Below are positions 1 through 9,542 of a stretch of DNA of 64,000 bases, piece by piece. The translations under genes and the position numbers were made by a program. Under the pieces are notes generated by a model, which had not been told where the DNA came from, made no database searches, and saw only the letters and a list, made by a program, of their open reading frames with translations. This DNA comes from JAYZQT01 sp036136335 (GTDB lineage: Bacteria > Pseudomonadota > Alphaproteobacteria > MPNO01 > UBA830): NCBI GenBank assembly GCA_036136335.1, contig JAYZQT010000037.1:1-64000 (forward strand). Reading direction: 5' to 3'. Each line of letters starts with the position of its first letter. Within the stretch, counting starts at the first letter, position 1.

Positions 1-91
1 GTAAAACATGGCGGTTTGCTGGCACAAACGCGTGGGGTTTTTTTCTTCCCTGTTCTGTACGATTGGGTTTTTTTTGTTGGTGGGGTTGGGT
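1..91 (-). other. polA: Indel-damaged continuation of polA at window edge
   Basis: Read on the minus strand, this stretch still resembles the polA polymerase domain that should follow residues STGRLS. Words such as GACCCAA, TCGTACAGAA, GGAAGAAAAA and GCGTTTGTGCCAGCAAACCG fit the expected conserved sequence SSDPNLQNIP followed by an RTEEGRKIR-like motif and AFVA. The reading frame changes several times, and long A/C homopolymers (T/G on the plus strand) are present. The first break is a TAG where a serine codon (TCA or similar, one base missing) is expected. The pattern is typical of a low-quality contig end rather than a biological truncation. Similarity is judged by eye against remembered polA sequence. 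Confidence 0.65.
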
Positions 92-2107
92 CTAAGACAA
101 GCGCCCGGTGGACGCCACGGCCTGAGCATAGGACGTATGCACCCGCCCAGATTGGGGATTTATTTGTTTCACCAACGCCTCAGTGTAGGTGCTCCGCAGC
201 TTGGACAACTGCCGCCAGTCTAAAACGTGAAGAGGCAGATCGTGACCCTGTGCCGCCAGGCCTTCAAGTACATCAGCACCGGTACCATACGCGCCAGTCT
301 TTGTCTTTTTACCCCCTTCTATCCCCATTTCGTTAAACAACACTTCGCCAAGCTGTTTTGGAGAACCGATGTTAAATTCGTGACCGGCAAGTGAGAAGAT
401 TTGTTCAGCGATATTGGAAGTTCGGACTTCGAAGTCACGCGAAAGGTTTTTAAGAAATGTTGCGTCAACAATGATACCGGTACGTTCCATATCCGACAGA
501 ACAGGTATCAAATCGCGTTCGAGAGTTTCGTAAACGCCAGTCATACGCTCTGTCGCAATCCGGGGTTTCAACACACGATAGAGCCTGCCCGTAACTTCCG
601 CGTCTTCCGCCGCATAATCCAAAGCTTTGTCGAGCGCTACCTCAGCAAACGATATACGTTTTTTACCCGTGCCAGTTACATCAGAAAACTTGATATTGGT
701 GTGGGCAAGATGGAGTCTTGCCAGTTCATCAAGACCATGGCCGTGAGCCCCACCATCAAGTACGTAAGAAAGCAGCATGGTGTCATCAACGGGACCAACT
801 TCGATCCCGTAGCGAGCCATCACTTGCATATCGTATTTGATATTGTGCCCGACCTTCAGGATACCCGGGTCTTCCAACATTGGCTTCAGTATTTCCATAG
901 CCTTGTCGAAAGCAATTTGTTCTGGCGCAGCCTCAAATTTTTCAACCCTATCGCCGAGATTCAGTTCACCATTTTTCCCACTTCGCGGAGCCACATGGGC
1001 CAAGGGCACATAACAGGCATGCCCACCCTTCAACGATAACGAAAGTCCTACAAGTTCGGCCTGCATGGAATCAAGCGAAGTCGTTTCGGTATCGAAAGCG
1101 ACAATTCCCACATTTGAAATGTCAACAACCCATGCTTTGAGCTCGGACTCCCTTTTAACTAGACTATAGATCAAACTTCCAGGCTCGAACTCATCAGTTA
1201 GAGACACAATTTCTTCCTGCAATCCAAAGTCTGCACGTGCGCGCGACAAGGCTGATTTGAAACCCTGTTGTTCGAGAAACGGGATCAGTATATCGGGATC
1301 AGGGCGTCTCTTTTTAAATTCAACAATCGCTGGATTCACTGGGACGTCGTCACGAAGGGTCACCAGTTCGCGCGAGATACGAGCCAGTCCGGCGTTCTCT
1401 ATCAGATTTTGTCTCCGTTTTGGTTGTTTGATTTCAATTGCCCGATCTAGGAGCGTTTCCAAATCTCCATACTCTCCCAGCAATTGGGCTGCGGTTTTTA
1501 CCCCGATACCCGGCACTCCCGGAACATTATCCGTTGAATCACCAGCGAGCGCCTGCACCTCAATTACCTTCGCTGGTTCAACACCAAACTTTTCGACGAC
1601 CTCCTCCGGGCCGATAAAGCGGTTTTTCATAGGATCCATCATCCGTACCCGAGGACCAACCAGCTGCATCAAATCCTTGTCAGATGACACAATGGTGACA
1701 TCAAATCCTTGTTCAACCGCCAGTCTGGCGTATGTAGCGATCAAATCGTCCGCCTCAAACCCTTCCATCTCAAGGCAGGGAAGATTATAGGCCCGCGTTG
1801 CATCACGTATTAAATCGAATTGTGGAATCAGTTCGTCCGGAGGCGGTGGTCGGTTTGCCTTGTATTCGGGATAAATATCGCTACGGAACGTCTTGCGAGC
1901 TGTATCAAAGATAACAGCCAAAAATTCTGCGTCCGAGTCCTCAACCAGCTTGGTAACCATGGTAGTAAAACCGTAAACAGCATTAACGGGCGTACCATCC
2001 GAGCGCGTCATAGGGGGCAAAGCATGAAACGCCCTAAATATATAGGCGGAGCCATCCACCAGATATACGTGGTCCCTCTCGTCGGCCTCCGTATTCCTAA
2101 CTGCCAT
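92..2107 (-). CDS. polA: DNA polymerase I, 3' part lost at window edge
   Basis: DNA polymerase I for gap filling, primer removal and excision repair in the cytoplasm. The N-terminal 5'-3' exonuclease domain starts at VYLVDGSAYIFRAFHALPP, and a helix-hairpin-helix segment (AGDSTDNVPGVPGIGVKTA) follows near residues 190-210. The 3'-5' proofreading domain appears intact: FDTETTSLD gives the D-x-E pair, GHNIKYD the second acidic site and DYAAEDAEVT the Tyr...Asp site. The polymerase domain then begins and breaks at STGRLS, about 250 residues before the usual end of a roughly 920-residue protein. I place the start at the internal Met of MAVRNTEADERD; an in-frame Met 11 codons upstream (2140) is possible. 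The truncation is most likely an assembly artefact, since recognisable downstream sequence continues in other frames. Confidence 0.9.
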   Translation of the reverse strand: MAVRNTEADERDHVYLVDGSAYIFRAFHALPPMTRSDGTPVNAVYGFTTMVTKLVEDSDAEFLAVIFDTARKTFRSDIYPEYKANRPPPPDELIPQFDLIRDATRAYNLPCLEMEGFEADDLIATYARLAVEQGFDVTIVSSDKDLMQLVGPRVRMMDPMKNRFIGPEEVVEKFGVEPAKVIEVQALAGDSTDNVPGVPGIGVKTAAQLLGEYGDLETLLDRAIEIKQPKRRQNLIENAGLARISRELVTLRDDVPVNPAIVEFKKRRPDPDILIPFLEQQGFKSALSRARADFGLQEEIVSLTDEFEPGSLIYSLVKRESELKAWVVDISNVGIVAFDTETTSLDSMQAELVGLSLSLKGGHACYVPLAHVAPRSGKNGELNLGDRVEKFEAAPEQIAFDKAMEILKPMLEDPGILKVGHNIKYDMQVMARYGIEVGPVDDTMLLSYVLDGGAHGHGLDELARLHLAHTNIKFSDVTGTGKKRISFAEVALDKALDYAAEDAEVTGRLYRVLKPRIATERMTGVYETLERDLIPVLSDMERTGIIVDATFLKNLSRDFEVRTSNIAEQIFSLAGHEFNIGSPKQLGEVLFNEMGIEGGKKTKTGAYGTGADVLEGLAAQGHDLPLHVLDWRQLSKLRSTYTEALVKQINPQSGRVHTSYAQAVASTGRLS

Positions 2108-2559
2108 TTTTGATCTTTCTACAGATGTCGCTATGCCCACAGCATGAAGAAACCACGCTGAAGAGTCGAGAAACTAAGATGTGAAACCTTTCCCGGTAAG
2201 CCTGCGAGGGTATGAAAAGAAAAATCGTGCCGAGTTCGTTAAAAATATGCACGGCCATGGGGAACTCGGCGCTCCAACAAGCAAATGCAACCGTCCATCT
2301 CTTTGCGAATAACCCACTTAATAAATTTCTCCAAGTGGCTTAATACCTAAGAAACACAATTTGGTTGTAAACCTTGTACTCTGGAAAATCTTGGCGCCTC
2401 ACCCGGCGCCGGCACTCTTTGTAAATCGAGACATTGCAGAAACGGTAACACGAGGTGGTTTGCGGGGGTGATCAGATTGACCGGAACCCCGGACGCCTTC
2501 TCTTCAACCGCTAACACTCGGGAGCGATTGCCGTCCTTTAGTTACCGCCCAGTCGGTTT
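2108..2559. other. 452-bp intergenic region upstream of polA
   Basis: No convincing gene lies here; short frames have no family resemblance. It must hold the polA promoter, but I cannot point to clear -35/-10 boxes. It contains two inverted repeats: CCGAGTTC at 2231-2238 with GAACTCGG at 2263-2270, and CCACTT at 2314-2319 with AAGTGG at 2333-2338. A GC-rich GGCGCC-TCACCC-GGCGCC element sits near 2393-2410. None is followed by a clear U-tract on the minus strand, so terminator function for the gene ending at 2560 is uncertain. Confidence 0.5.
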
Positions 2560-3540
2560 TCACGGGTTTAGAACTATTTTACCCCTCATATCACGCGAAT
2601 CCAGGATTTCATGGGCCTTTCTTGCTTCCGAAAGAGACAGGCGTGCGTGAATTGGCGGGTTAAGGGTGCCGGCCGCAAAGTGATCAATAATTTCACCCAG
2701 GATGCGCTGGCGGGTCCCGGTATCACTGTCGAAAGTGTGCCAAGAGAAACACCGGATTCCCGGGCTTTTAGCCAAGTGCGCGCGCATAGCGGCAAAGCTT
2801 TCCTGCTCAGGTAGGCCGGCAAGCGCATTGAAGGACACAATTGTCCCCAATGGTGCGAGCATATCAAGATTGGCAGTAAAATTTGGGCCAATCAGCTGAT
2901 CCAGAATCAAACCGACCCCGCGGCCGTTGGTCATTTTCATTACCTGCTCCGGCACGGATTCGATTGAATAATTAATCGTGTAATCAGCACCAGTCCGAGC
3001 GGCAAACGCGCATTTGTCGGCCGACCCTGCACCGGCGATGACCATCATTCCCAGATTGCGTGCGAGATCAATGACCGCCGTACCAACACCGCCCGACGCG
3101 CCATTTACATAGATGGTTTTGTCTTCAGCACCATGGACAACTTCTTTCAGCAGACACCAGGCGATCGCGTAATTGGGGATACTGACGGCGGCGTCCAAGT
3201 CAACGCTGGCGGGGAGCGCGGTAACAATATCCACCGGAACCGCATTTAATTCAGCGTGACGCCCGCCGCCGGTGCCAAACACAAGGACAGGTTGACCAAT
3301 CGCAAAATCAGCGACACTAGGACCGACAGCCGCAATATGGCCAGACATTTCATTGCCGATAATCGCGGGCAGCGGTGGCATCCATTTGTAGATACCCGAT
3401 CTTAACAGGTAGTCCGGCTTGCCTATTCCAAAAGAGGTAGCCTTGACAAGAACCTCGGACGGCCCGGGCGTCGGATCGGGCAAATCGACATATTCAAGAA
3501 CCTCGGGACCACCAGTTTCTTTAAACTGGACAGCTTTCAT
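2560..3540 (-). CDS. Zinc-free MDR NADPH:quinone reductase-like oxidoreductase
   Basis: Medium-chain dehydrogenase/reductase of the quinone oxidoreductase (zeta-crystallin) branch, 326 residues, the usual length. The N-terminal GroES-like fold opens with MKAVQFKETGGPEVLEYVDL, the signature opening of this branch, and the Rossmann fold has the nucleotide-binding stretch NGASGGVGTAVIDLARNLG near residues 148-166. The catalytic-zinc Cys and the four-Cys structural zinc loop of alcohol dehydrogenases are absent, as expected for this branch. Family members reduce quinones or enones with NADPH; the substrate here is unknown. It overlaps the upstream exporter gene by 4 bases (ATGA), so the two are probably co-translated. 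Confidence 0.85.
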   Translation of the reverse strand: MKAVQFKETGGPEVLEYVDLPDPTPGPSEVLVKATSFGIGKPDYLLRSGIYKWMPPLPAIIGNEMSGHIAAVGPSVADFAIGQPVLVFGTGGGRHAELNAVPVDIVTALPASVDLDAAVSIPNYAIAWCLLKEVVHGAEDKTIYVNGASGGVGTAVIDLARNLGMMVIAGAGSADKCAFAARTGADYTINYSIESVPEQVMKMTNGRGVGLILDQLIGPNFTANLDMLAPLGTIVSFNALAGLPEQESFAAMRAHLAKSPGIRCFSWHTFDSDTGTRQRILGEIIDHFAAGTLNPPIHARLSLSEARKAHEILDSRDMRGKIVLNP

Positions 3541-4457
3541 GTGACCGCCCGCTTTGGTTTTCTATTGGACAAGGATACACCGGCAACTATCAAGGTGGCA
3601 CCCACGACGTGGAATATGCCAATCGTTTCTCCAAGAAACGGTACCGCGAACAGCGCTGCAAAAACTGGTGTTAAATACATGTAAAACCCAGCACGGTTCG
3701 GACCGATACGCGCTATCGCGTGATTCCACAAAAATATAGCGCATATCGACGGAAAAATTGCCACAAACACCAGAGAAACTGTCGCCTTAATTCCCCAGAT
3801 TACTGCAACGCCTGAGAAAACCTCATAAATGAAAAATGGCAGGTGGCAGGTGGCGCCCACCGTGCAGATGACTGTGATCAGTGATAAAGGGTGAAAACCA
3901 CTCGGCAGAAATTTAACTACAACGCCATAGCCTGCTAGGCCGAGGTTACACGCTATGAGAATTGCGTCCCCTATGTTGAAAGACAAGCCAAGCAGCGTCG
4001 AAGGCCTGCCGCGAGCCACTATATAAAGCAGGCCGGCAATGGCTACCAGAACGCCCAACCACTGAACACTGGTGATGTGGTGCTTAAGAAACATCCACGA
4101 CAACAGAACGGTTAATACAGGCATCGATGCCTGTATTACTCCGCCATTTATAGCCTCGGTGTAGGTTAGTGCGACATAGGTCAGTCCGGCACCCATAAAG
4201 GGCATCAAAAACCCTGCGAGACACAGTAACTTCCAGCTTTTAAGTATTTTCTCTCGGTCTGCCTTGAGGTGACGGATCGCAAATGGCAGTAGAATTAGCG
4301 CACCCATTGTCCAACGGACGAAGCCTAAGACGTATGGCTGTACATCGCCGGTGGCCCATCGCCCAACAACATAGTTAAGTCCAAATATAAGCATTGCCAT
4401 TAACATCATCAAATGCACAACGCCCTCGTGTTCTGTGGTCTGCTGATGTTCGTTCAA
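3537..4457 (-). CDS. EamA/DMT-family transporter
   Basis: Inner-membrane drug/metabolite transporter of the EamA type, 306 residues, with about ten hydrophobic segments arranged as two repeats. The first begins at MMLMAMLIFGLNYVVGRWA; the second half includes PNRAGFYMYLTPVFAALFA, the typical conserved end of the second EamA repeat. Family members export amino acids, nucleosides or other small metabolites; substrate cannot be read from sequence. The 4-base overlap with the quinone-reductase-like gene suggests one transcript, and the PhyH-type dioxygenase gene lies about 50 bases upstream on the same strand, so the three may form one operon. Confidence 0.85.
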   Translation of the reverse strand: MNEHQQTTEHEGVVHLMMLMAMLIFGLNYVVGRWATGDVQPYVLGFVRWTMGALILLPFAIRHLKADREKILKSWKLLCLAGFLMPFMGAGLTYVALTYTEAINGGVIQASMPVLTVLLSWMFLKHHITSVQWLGVLVAIAGLLYIVARGRPSTLLGLSFNIGDAILIACNLGLAGYGVVVKFLPSGFHPLSLITVICTVGATCHLPFFIYEVFSGVAVIWGIKATVSLVFVAIFPSICAIFLWNHAIARIGPNRAGFYMYLTPVFAALFAVPFLGETIGIFHVVGATLIVAGVSLSNRKPKRAVT

Positions 4458-4508
4458 TGATATCTCTAGTTAATTGGAACCCGGCCTCTGGGAAGGGATT
4501 CATGTTAA

Positions 4509-5342
4509 TCAGGCATTCTGCGCGAAATCAGGGTTGGTATACTGCGCATTGTGCTTAATCATCATATCTATAAGCTCTTTCATGCTTTCTTCCGTGGGCA
4601 CAGGATCCTCGTCCCAGTGACCATGGTTATCTACGCCACGGACAAGTGTCGCAGGGCGGCGTTCCAGTGTGGATTTCACATGCGGCGGTATAAGAAAGAA
4701 TGAATAACCAATTCTAACGTTGTCGGTGTTATTTGGCCCCGACGCATGGGCGGTGCGTTCGTTATGAATTGAAAACTGCCCCTGTTCCAGTTCCATATGA
4801 ACGGCTTTGGTTTCGTCAAGCCCCTTGATGGTCTGACCGCGCCCGAGAAGATTTTTTTTCTCGCCAGGAGCATCACCCGGGGCATTTTCGTGTGACTCTT
4901 CGTGATCGTAACCTTCCCTGTGCGATTGTGGCATGGCACGCATACAACCATTAGCGATGTTCGCGTGAGTTAGGGCGACCCAACAAGTAACCATGTCGTG
5001 AGGATCACAGCCAAAATAGGCCGAATCCTGATGCCAGGACACGAATGAGCCGTCGCCGGCAGGCTTGACCCAGAACCGTGATCCAAATGCGAGGATGTTT
5101 GGCCCAATAAGGTCTTCCGCGACATCGAGAATGGCGTCCTCGCGAATGAAATCCCAGGTTTCTCTCATTGTCAAATGACCTTTGAGCTTAAACAAACCCG
5201 GATTGACACCATATTCTTCTTCGAAACGCTCGACGCCCGCCAATAGACCGTTACAGCGCTCCTTGGATACCCCTTCGAGGGGATAGAGATATCCTTCCCG
5301 GTGATATTGTTCAATCTGTTCATCGGTCAGCACTTTACCCAT
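4509..5342 (-). CDS. Phytanoyl-CoA dioxygenase (PhyH)-family Fe(II)/2OG oxygenase
   Basis: Non-haem iron, 2-oxoglutarate-dependent hydroxylase of the PhyH family, about 277 residues from the chosen Met of MGKVLTDEQ (a longer frame begins at 5399, but family homology starts here). The iron triad is visible: H104 and D106 in SWHQDSAYFG, and H199 in TAHASGPNNTDN; R210 in NVRIGY is the expected 2-oxoglutarate salt-bridge residue. PhyH members hydroxylate substrates ranging from acyl-CoAs to ectoine and mitomycin-like compounds, so the substrate is open. It leads the leftward block with the EamA exporter and MDR reductase and is divergent from the flavin monooxygenase at 5491. Confidence 0.85.
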   Translation of the reverse strand: MGKVLTDEQIEQYHREGYLYPLEGVSKERCNGLLAGVERFEEEYGVNPGLFKLKGHLTMRETWDFIREDAILDVAEDLIGPNILAFGSRFWVKPAGDGSFVSWHQDSAYFGCDPHDMVTCWVALTHANIANGCMRAMPQSHREGYDHEESHENAPGDAPGEKKNLLGRGQTIKGLDETKAVHMELEQGQFSIHNERTAHASGPNNTDNVRIGYSFFLIPPHVKSTLERRPATLVRGVDNHGHWDEDPVPTEESMKELIDMMIKHNAQYTNPDFAQNA

Positions 5343-5490
5343 TTCCGTTTTACTCCCGTTCCCTCGCATTTCCGGCGAATTCCGATCCAAGATTAACATG
5401 ATGCACTATGGTGGCAAACGTATTGTCTAGCCACAGGAATTACTGGATGATCCGCTAAAGTTAGAGCGATACACCATCGCACGGAATGAC

Positions 5491-6672
5491 ATGCCGGACA
5501 CAAGAGCGGTTGAAATCACGATGAACGGAGTTACCGAGGAGGCATTTTATGCTCGTGCTGAAGCCCTTCAGCCAATTCTCCGACAACGCGCCGCGGCCTG
5601 TGAGGCGGCACGGTGTGTGCCGGCCGAAACCATTGATGAGCTTCGTAACGCCGATTTGACCCGCATCACACAGCCCGTCCGTTACGGGGGCCATGCTATG
5701 GGGTGGGATGTAATGTGCGGGGTGGCACAACGACTGTGTCGAGCTGACGGTGCCCAAGGGTGGGTCCAGGCGATCATTGCAGACCATTCACAGATGCTGG
5801 GGACGTTTCCCGGAAAAGCACAGGAAGATGTTTGGGGAGAAAACCCCGACGCCGTCATGTCAGCGTCATTCGGCCCCACCGGTATCGCCACCCGAACCCA
5901 AGACGGGTTTCGGCTTTCAGGTCAATTCGGGTTTGCAAGTGGGATAGACCATGCGGACTGGCTGATCTGCGCCGGCTTTATTGTGACAGGTCAGACAAAA
6001 GACGGGCCTCATTTCTTTCTGGTGCGTCGATCCGAAGCAACTGTGATCGACGACTGGCACACCGTCGGACTGGAGGGGACTGGCTCCAAGAGTTTTGAGG
6101 TAACCGACACATTTGTACCAGACCATGCGCTACTAGACGGTGGTCTTGCCCGTGCTGGCCGAGGACCAGGGTCAATTATAAACCCACAGGGTGTTTTTCG
6201 CCTCCCGCGGGGTTATCTGACTCCCGCTGTGTTTGCAGCCATGACAATTGGCATGGCGCAGGGGCTACTAGACGAATGGCTAGCGTATACGGCCACTAGG
6301 ATGTCCCGGGGCAACAGCGTCGGCGATAGCCCGTCCAGTCATATTGTTGCCGGAGAGTGCGCAGCGGCGATCGAGGCGGCAGATGCACTGAATAGAATCA
6401 CAATCGGCGAGGCTATGGCAGTACTCGACGCGGGCAATGAATTGTCAGAATTGAAGTTACTGGCCGCCAAACGCAATTCGTCCTGGGCCTGCCGCACCAC
6501 ACTTAATGCGGGGACGAAGCTTTTCAATGCTGCGGGTGGTCGGGCTATCTTTCGAGACAACCCTCTTGGGCGACATTATCGCAATCTAATTGCCAGTGCC
6601 GCACATCATATCGTTGACTGGGAGGTTAGCGCCCTTGACAGCGGCTCAGCCATGATTGGCAGTGCCGGTTAA
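5491..6672 (+). CDS. Acyl-CoA dehydrogenase-fold flavin monooxygenase (group D, HsaA-like)
   Basis: A 393-residue protein with the acyl-CoA dehydrogenase fold, closest in character to group D flavin monooxygenases such as HsaA and the oxygenase of 4-hydroxyphenylacetate hydroxylase. Features are the N-terminal helical domain with LRNADLTRITQPVRYGG, the central beta domain (LSGQFGFASGIDHADWLICAG) and the C-terminal helical domain (FNAAGGRAIFRDNPLGRHYRNL). HsaA-type enzymes use reduced flavin from a separate reductase to ortho-hydroxylate phenols; no flavin reductase is adjacent. An alternative start is the Met at 5521. It stands alone, divergent from the PhyH gene and convergent with acnA. True acyl-CoA dehydrogenase activity cannot be excluded, but no catalytic Glu motif stands out. 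Confidence 0.8.
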   Translation: MPDTRAVEITMNGVTEEAFYARAEALQPILRQRAAACEAARCVPAETIDELRNADLTRITQPVRYGGHAMGWDVMCGVAQRLCRADGAQGWVQAIIADHSQMLGTFPGKAQEDVWGENPDAVMSASFGPTGIATRTQDGFRLSGQFGFASGIDHADWLICAGFIVTGQTKDGPHFFLVRRSEATVIDDWHTVGLEGTGSKSFEVTDTFVPDHALLDGGLARAGRGPGSIINPQGVFRLPRGYLTPAVFAAMTIGMAQGLLDEWLAYTATRMSRGNSVGDSPSSHIVAGECAAAIEAADALNRITIGEAMAVLDAGNELSELKLLAAKRNSSWACRTTLNAGTKLFNAAGGRAIFRDNPLGRHYRNLIASAAHHIVDWEVSALDSGSAMIGSAG

Positions 6673-6842
6673 CATGTGACGATACTGAAACGTCTGTCCG
6701 CACTTTTCTCATCACCGAAAAACATCGTCGCTAAAATAGTCTTTCCCGCTCAAGTGGCGTTATTGGCTGCCAGATTACAGATTTCCCCAATGACCGGTTT
6801 GTATTTAATTGAATCCAACCCAAATAACGGTTTTCCAAGACG

Positions 6843-9542
6843 TTATGCGGCATCCAACATGTTTCGGATCACATATTGAAGAATCCCCCCATGCCGATAG
6901 TAGTCGAGTTCATCGAGAGTATCGATACGACACAACAGTTTAATTTCTATATGCGACCCATCCGCCCGATGAATTATGCAAGGCAGGTTACATCTTGGGG
7001 AAAGGCCGTCGGCAACACCGGTAATATCCAGCATTTCAGTCCCAATCAAACCTAGCGTCTCACGTGTGTCGCCAGCGGTGAATTGCAGGGGCAAGACACC
7101 CATGCCGATTAAGTTTGACCTGTGAATTCGCTCAAAACTCTCGACGACCACAGCCTTGACCCCTAGCAACTTCGTGCCCTTGGCTGCCCAATCACGCGAC
7201 GAACCGGTGCCGTACTCTTCACCCCCCACGATCACTAGGGGGACACTTTCCGCCGCGTATTGCATCGCCGCATCGTACACGGACATCTTGTTCCCGGAAG
7301 GCTGGTGCTTGGTGTAGCCGCCCTCGACCCCGGGCACCATTTCATTCCGGATACGGATATTGGCGAACGTTCCGCGCATCATTATTTCATGGTTGCCACG
7401 CCGGGATCCATATGAATTAAACTGCGCGGGCCGGATCTGACGTTCCAAAAGATAGTCACCCGCCGGGCTTTCACGCTGGATTGAACCTGCGGGGGAAATA
7501 TGGTCAGTCGTAACCGAGTCGGCAAGGATCATCAGTGGCCTTGCCCGTATGATATCCGTTATCGCAATGGGATCGCGTTCCATGCCCTCAAAGAAGGAGG
7601 GGGACTTCACGTATGTACTAGCTTCCTGCCAACCGTACGTCTCGGATGCGACACTACTGATTGTCTGCCATTCCTTTGGTCCCTCAAATACGTTGCTGTA
7701 ACGGCTACGATACATATCCGCTGTCAGACAATCGCGCATTGTGTCGTGTATTTCGTTGTTCGTCGGCCAAATATCTTTCAGAAACACAGGGTTTCCCTCG
7801 CGATCCTCGCCTAGCGGGTCCCTAACAAGATCAATTTTCAATGATCCCGCAAGCGCGTAGGCAACAACCAGTGGTGGCGAGGCGAGAAAGTTGGCACGAA
7901 CCTGCTGATGCACCCGGCCTTCAAAATTACGGTTTCCGGATAATACCGCGCCGACGACCAGATCACCTTCATCAATCGCGACAGCAACCTTGTCAGGTAG
8001 CGGTCCAGAGTTACCAATGCACGTCGTACACCCAAAACCGACAATATTGAATCCAAGAGCATCAAGATCGTCCTGAAGGTTAGCGTTTTGAAGGTAGTCA
8101 CGCACTACTTGGCTACCCGGAGCAAGTGACGTCTTTACCCATGGTTTTACTGCCATTCCCAAGGCAACAGCATTACGGGCCAGAAGCCCCGCCCCGACAA
8201 GAACGGAGGGGTTAGATGTGTTAGTGCAGCTGGTGATTGCCGCAATTACGACGTCGCCGTCCTCTGCAACAAAGTCGTCCCCGACAGGCCGCGCCTGCTG
8301 ATCAGCATCTAGCGGAGGACGTCCACGGTATTCAGAAATTCCAGCTATCGCTGTCTTCGGCACATCAGATAGCACCACCCGGTCCTGCGGTCGTTTAGGT
8401 CCAGCTAGCGATGTCTCTACACTACCAAGATCCAGCTCAAGCATCGCTGTAAAAACCGGATTGGGAGTCTCGTCGTCCCGCCACATCCCCTGCGCCTTCG
8501 CGTAGGCTTCAACAAGGGCTACGCGGTTGGCCTCGCGACCCGTAAAACTAAGATAATCACAAGTTTCCCGGTCAATTGGAAAAAAACCACAGGTCGCACC
8601 GTATTCCGGCGCCATATTGCCGATTGTTGCTCGGTCTGGCAGTGAAAGGGCGCTCACACCGGGTCCGCAAAACTCAACAAACTTGCCGACAACTCCATGG
8701 GCGCGCAACATCTGGGTAACGGTTAATACTAGATCTGTGGCGGTGGTACCTTCCCTAAGCGAGCCTGTTAATTTTAACCCAACCACTTCGGGAAGCAGCA
8801 TCGAGATTGGTTGACCCAGCATAGCGGCTTCGGCCTCGATCCCACCAACCCCCCAGGACAGAACTGCCAGCCCGTTTACCATGGTTGTGTGGCTGTCCGT
8901 ACCAACCACCGTGTCCGGATAGGCTACCGCCCTCCCATCTGTATCCTCGCTAACCCAGACAGTCTGGGAAAGATATTCGAGGTTGACCTGGTGACAGATT
9001 CCGGTCCCGGGTGGCACAACACGAAAATTATTGAAGGCTTTGGACCCCCAACTCAGGAACTCATAGCGTTCTTTGTTGCGTTCAAATTCTAGCTGTACAT
9101 TTGTTTCAAATGCACCATCAGTTCCAAATTCATCAATCATTACCGAGTGATCAATGACCAGGTCAACAGCATTAAGAGGGTTTATTTTCTGCGGATCGCC
9201 CCCTAGTTTAACCATTGCATCACGCATTGCGGCCAGATCGACGACGGCCGGAACTCCTGTGAAGTCCTGAAGAAGAATGCGGGCAGGCCTATATGCAATT
9301 TCCAGATCGGATTTCTGTGTCTGAACCCATTTGGTGGCTTTTTCGATGTCATCCCGCGTCACGGACCTCCCATCTTCATAACGAAGCAAGTTTTCGAGTA
9401 AAACCTTAAGCGAAAATGGCAGGCGTGAGATATCTCCATAGCCGGCTTCGGATAATGCTGCCAGGCTGAAAAAGTCAAAAGAATTTTCACCCACTTTCAG
9501 CGTGCGGCGTGCGTTTATCGTATCCTGTCCGATAGTGGTCAC
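6843..9542 (-). CDS. acnA: Aconitate hydratase A
   Basis: Aconitase of the AcnA/IRP1 type, interconverting citrate and isocitrate in the TCA cycle. About 899 residues from the chosen GTG start at 9542, which has a good ribosome binding site (AAGGAGA, seven bases upstream of the GTG); the longer frame to 9587 lacks one. The three [4Fe-4S] cysteines are in ITSCTNTSNP and FGCTTCIGNSG. The swivel domain carries the substrate-binding GSSRDWAAKG motif near the C-terminus. It is divergent from ccmA, an arrangement common in alphaproteobacteria, and convergent with the flavin monooxygenase. Nothing looks damaged. Confidence 0.97.
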   Translation of the reverse strand: MTTIGQDTINARRTLKVGENSFDFFSLAALSEAGYGDISRLPFSLKVLLENLLRYEDGRSVTRDDIEKATKWVQTQKSDLEIAYRPARILLQDFTGVPAVVDLAAMRDAMVKLGGDPQKINPLNAVDLVIDHSVMIDEFGTDGAFETNVQLEFERNKERYEFLSWGSKAFNNFRVVPPGTGICHQVNLEYLSQTVWVSEDTDGRAVAYPDTVVGTDSHTTMVNGLAVLSWGVGGIEAEAAMLGQPISMLLPEVVGLKLTGSLREGTTATDLVLTVTQMLRAHGVVGKFVEFCGPGVSALSLPDRATIGNMAPEYGATCGFFPIDRETCDYLSFTGREANRVALVEAYAKAQGMWRDDETPNPVFTAMLELDLGSVETSLAGPKRPQDRVVLSDVPKTAIAGISEYRGRPPLDADQQARPVGDDFVAEDGDVVIAAITSCTNTSNPSVLVGAGLLARNAVALGMAVKPWVKTSLAPGSQVVRDYLQNANLQDDLDALGFNIVGFGCTTCIGNSGPLPDKVAVAIDEGDLVVGAVLSGNRNFEGRVHQQVRANFLASPPLVVAYALAGSLKIDLVRDPLGEDREGNPVFLKDIWPTNNEIHDTMRDCLTADMYRSRYSNVFEGPKEWQTISSVASETYGWQEASTYVKSPSFFEGMERDPIAITDIIRARPLMILADSVTTDHISPAGSIQRESPAGDYLLERQIRPAQFNSYGSRRGNHEIMMRGTFANIRIRNEMVPGVEGGYTKHQPSGNKMSVYDAAMQYAAESVPLVIVGGEEYGTGSSRDWAAKGTKLLGVKAVVVESFERIHRSNLIGMGVLPLQFTAGDTRETLGLIGTEMLDITGVADGLSPRCNLPCIIHRADGSHIEIKLLCRIDTLDELDYYRHGGILQYVIRNMLDAA

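Noticed and set aside
8..336. Two overlapping plus-strand frames at the left edge
   Set aside because: They are antisense to polA and its damaged continuation, with no family features.
401..1790. Long plus-strand open frames (212 and 177 codons)
   Set aside because: They lie wholly antisense to polA, whose domains are clear; composition looks like reverse-frame noise.
5491..6672. Assignment as ordinary acyl-CoA dehydrogenase
   Set aside because: Motifs and length are closer to group D flavin monooxygenases, and there is no catalytic Glu motif or beta-oxidation neighbour; kept only as an alternative.
6676..6879. 67-codon plus-strand frame after the flavin monooxygenase
   Set aside because: Starts at GTG, overlaps the end of acnA on the other strand, has no homology signal or ribosome binding site.
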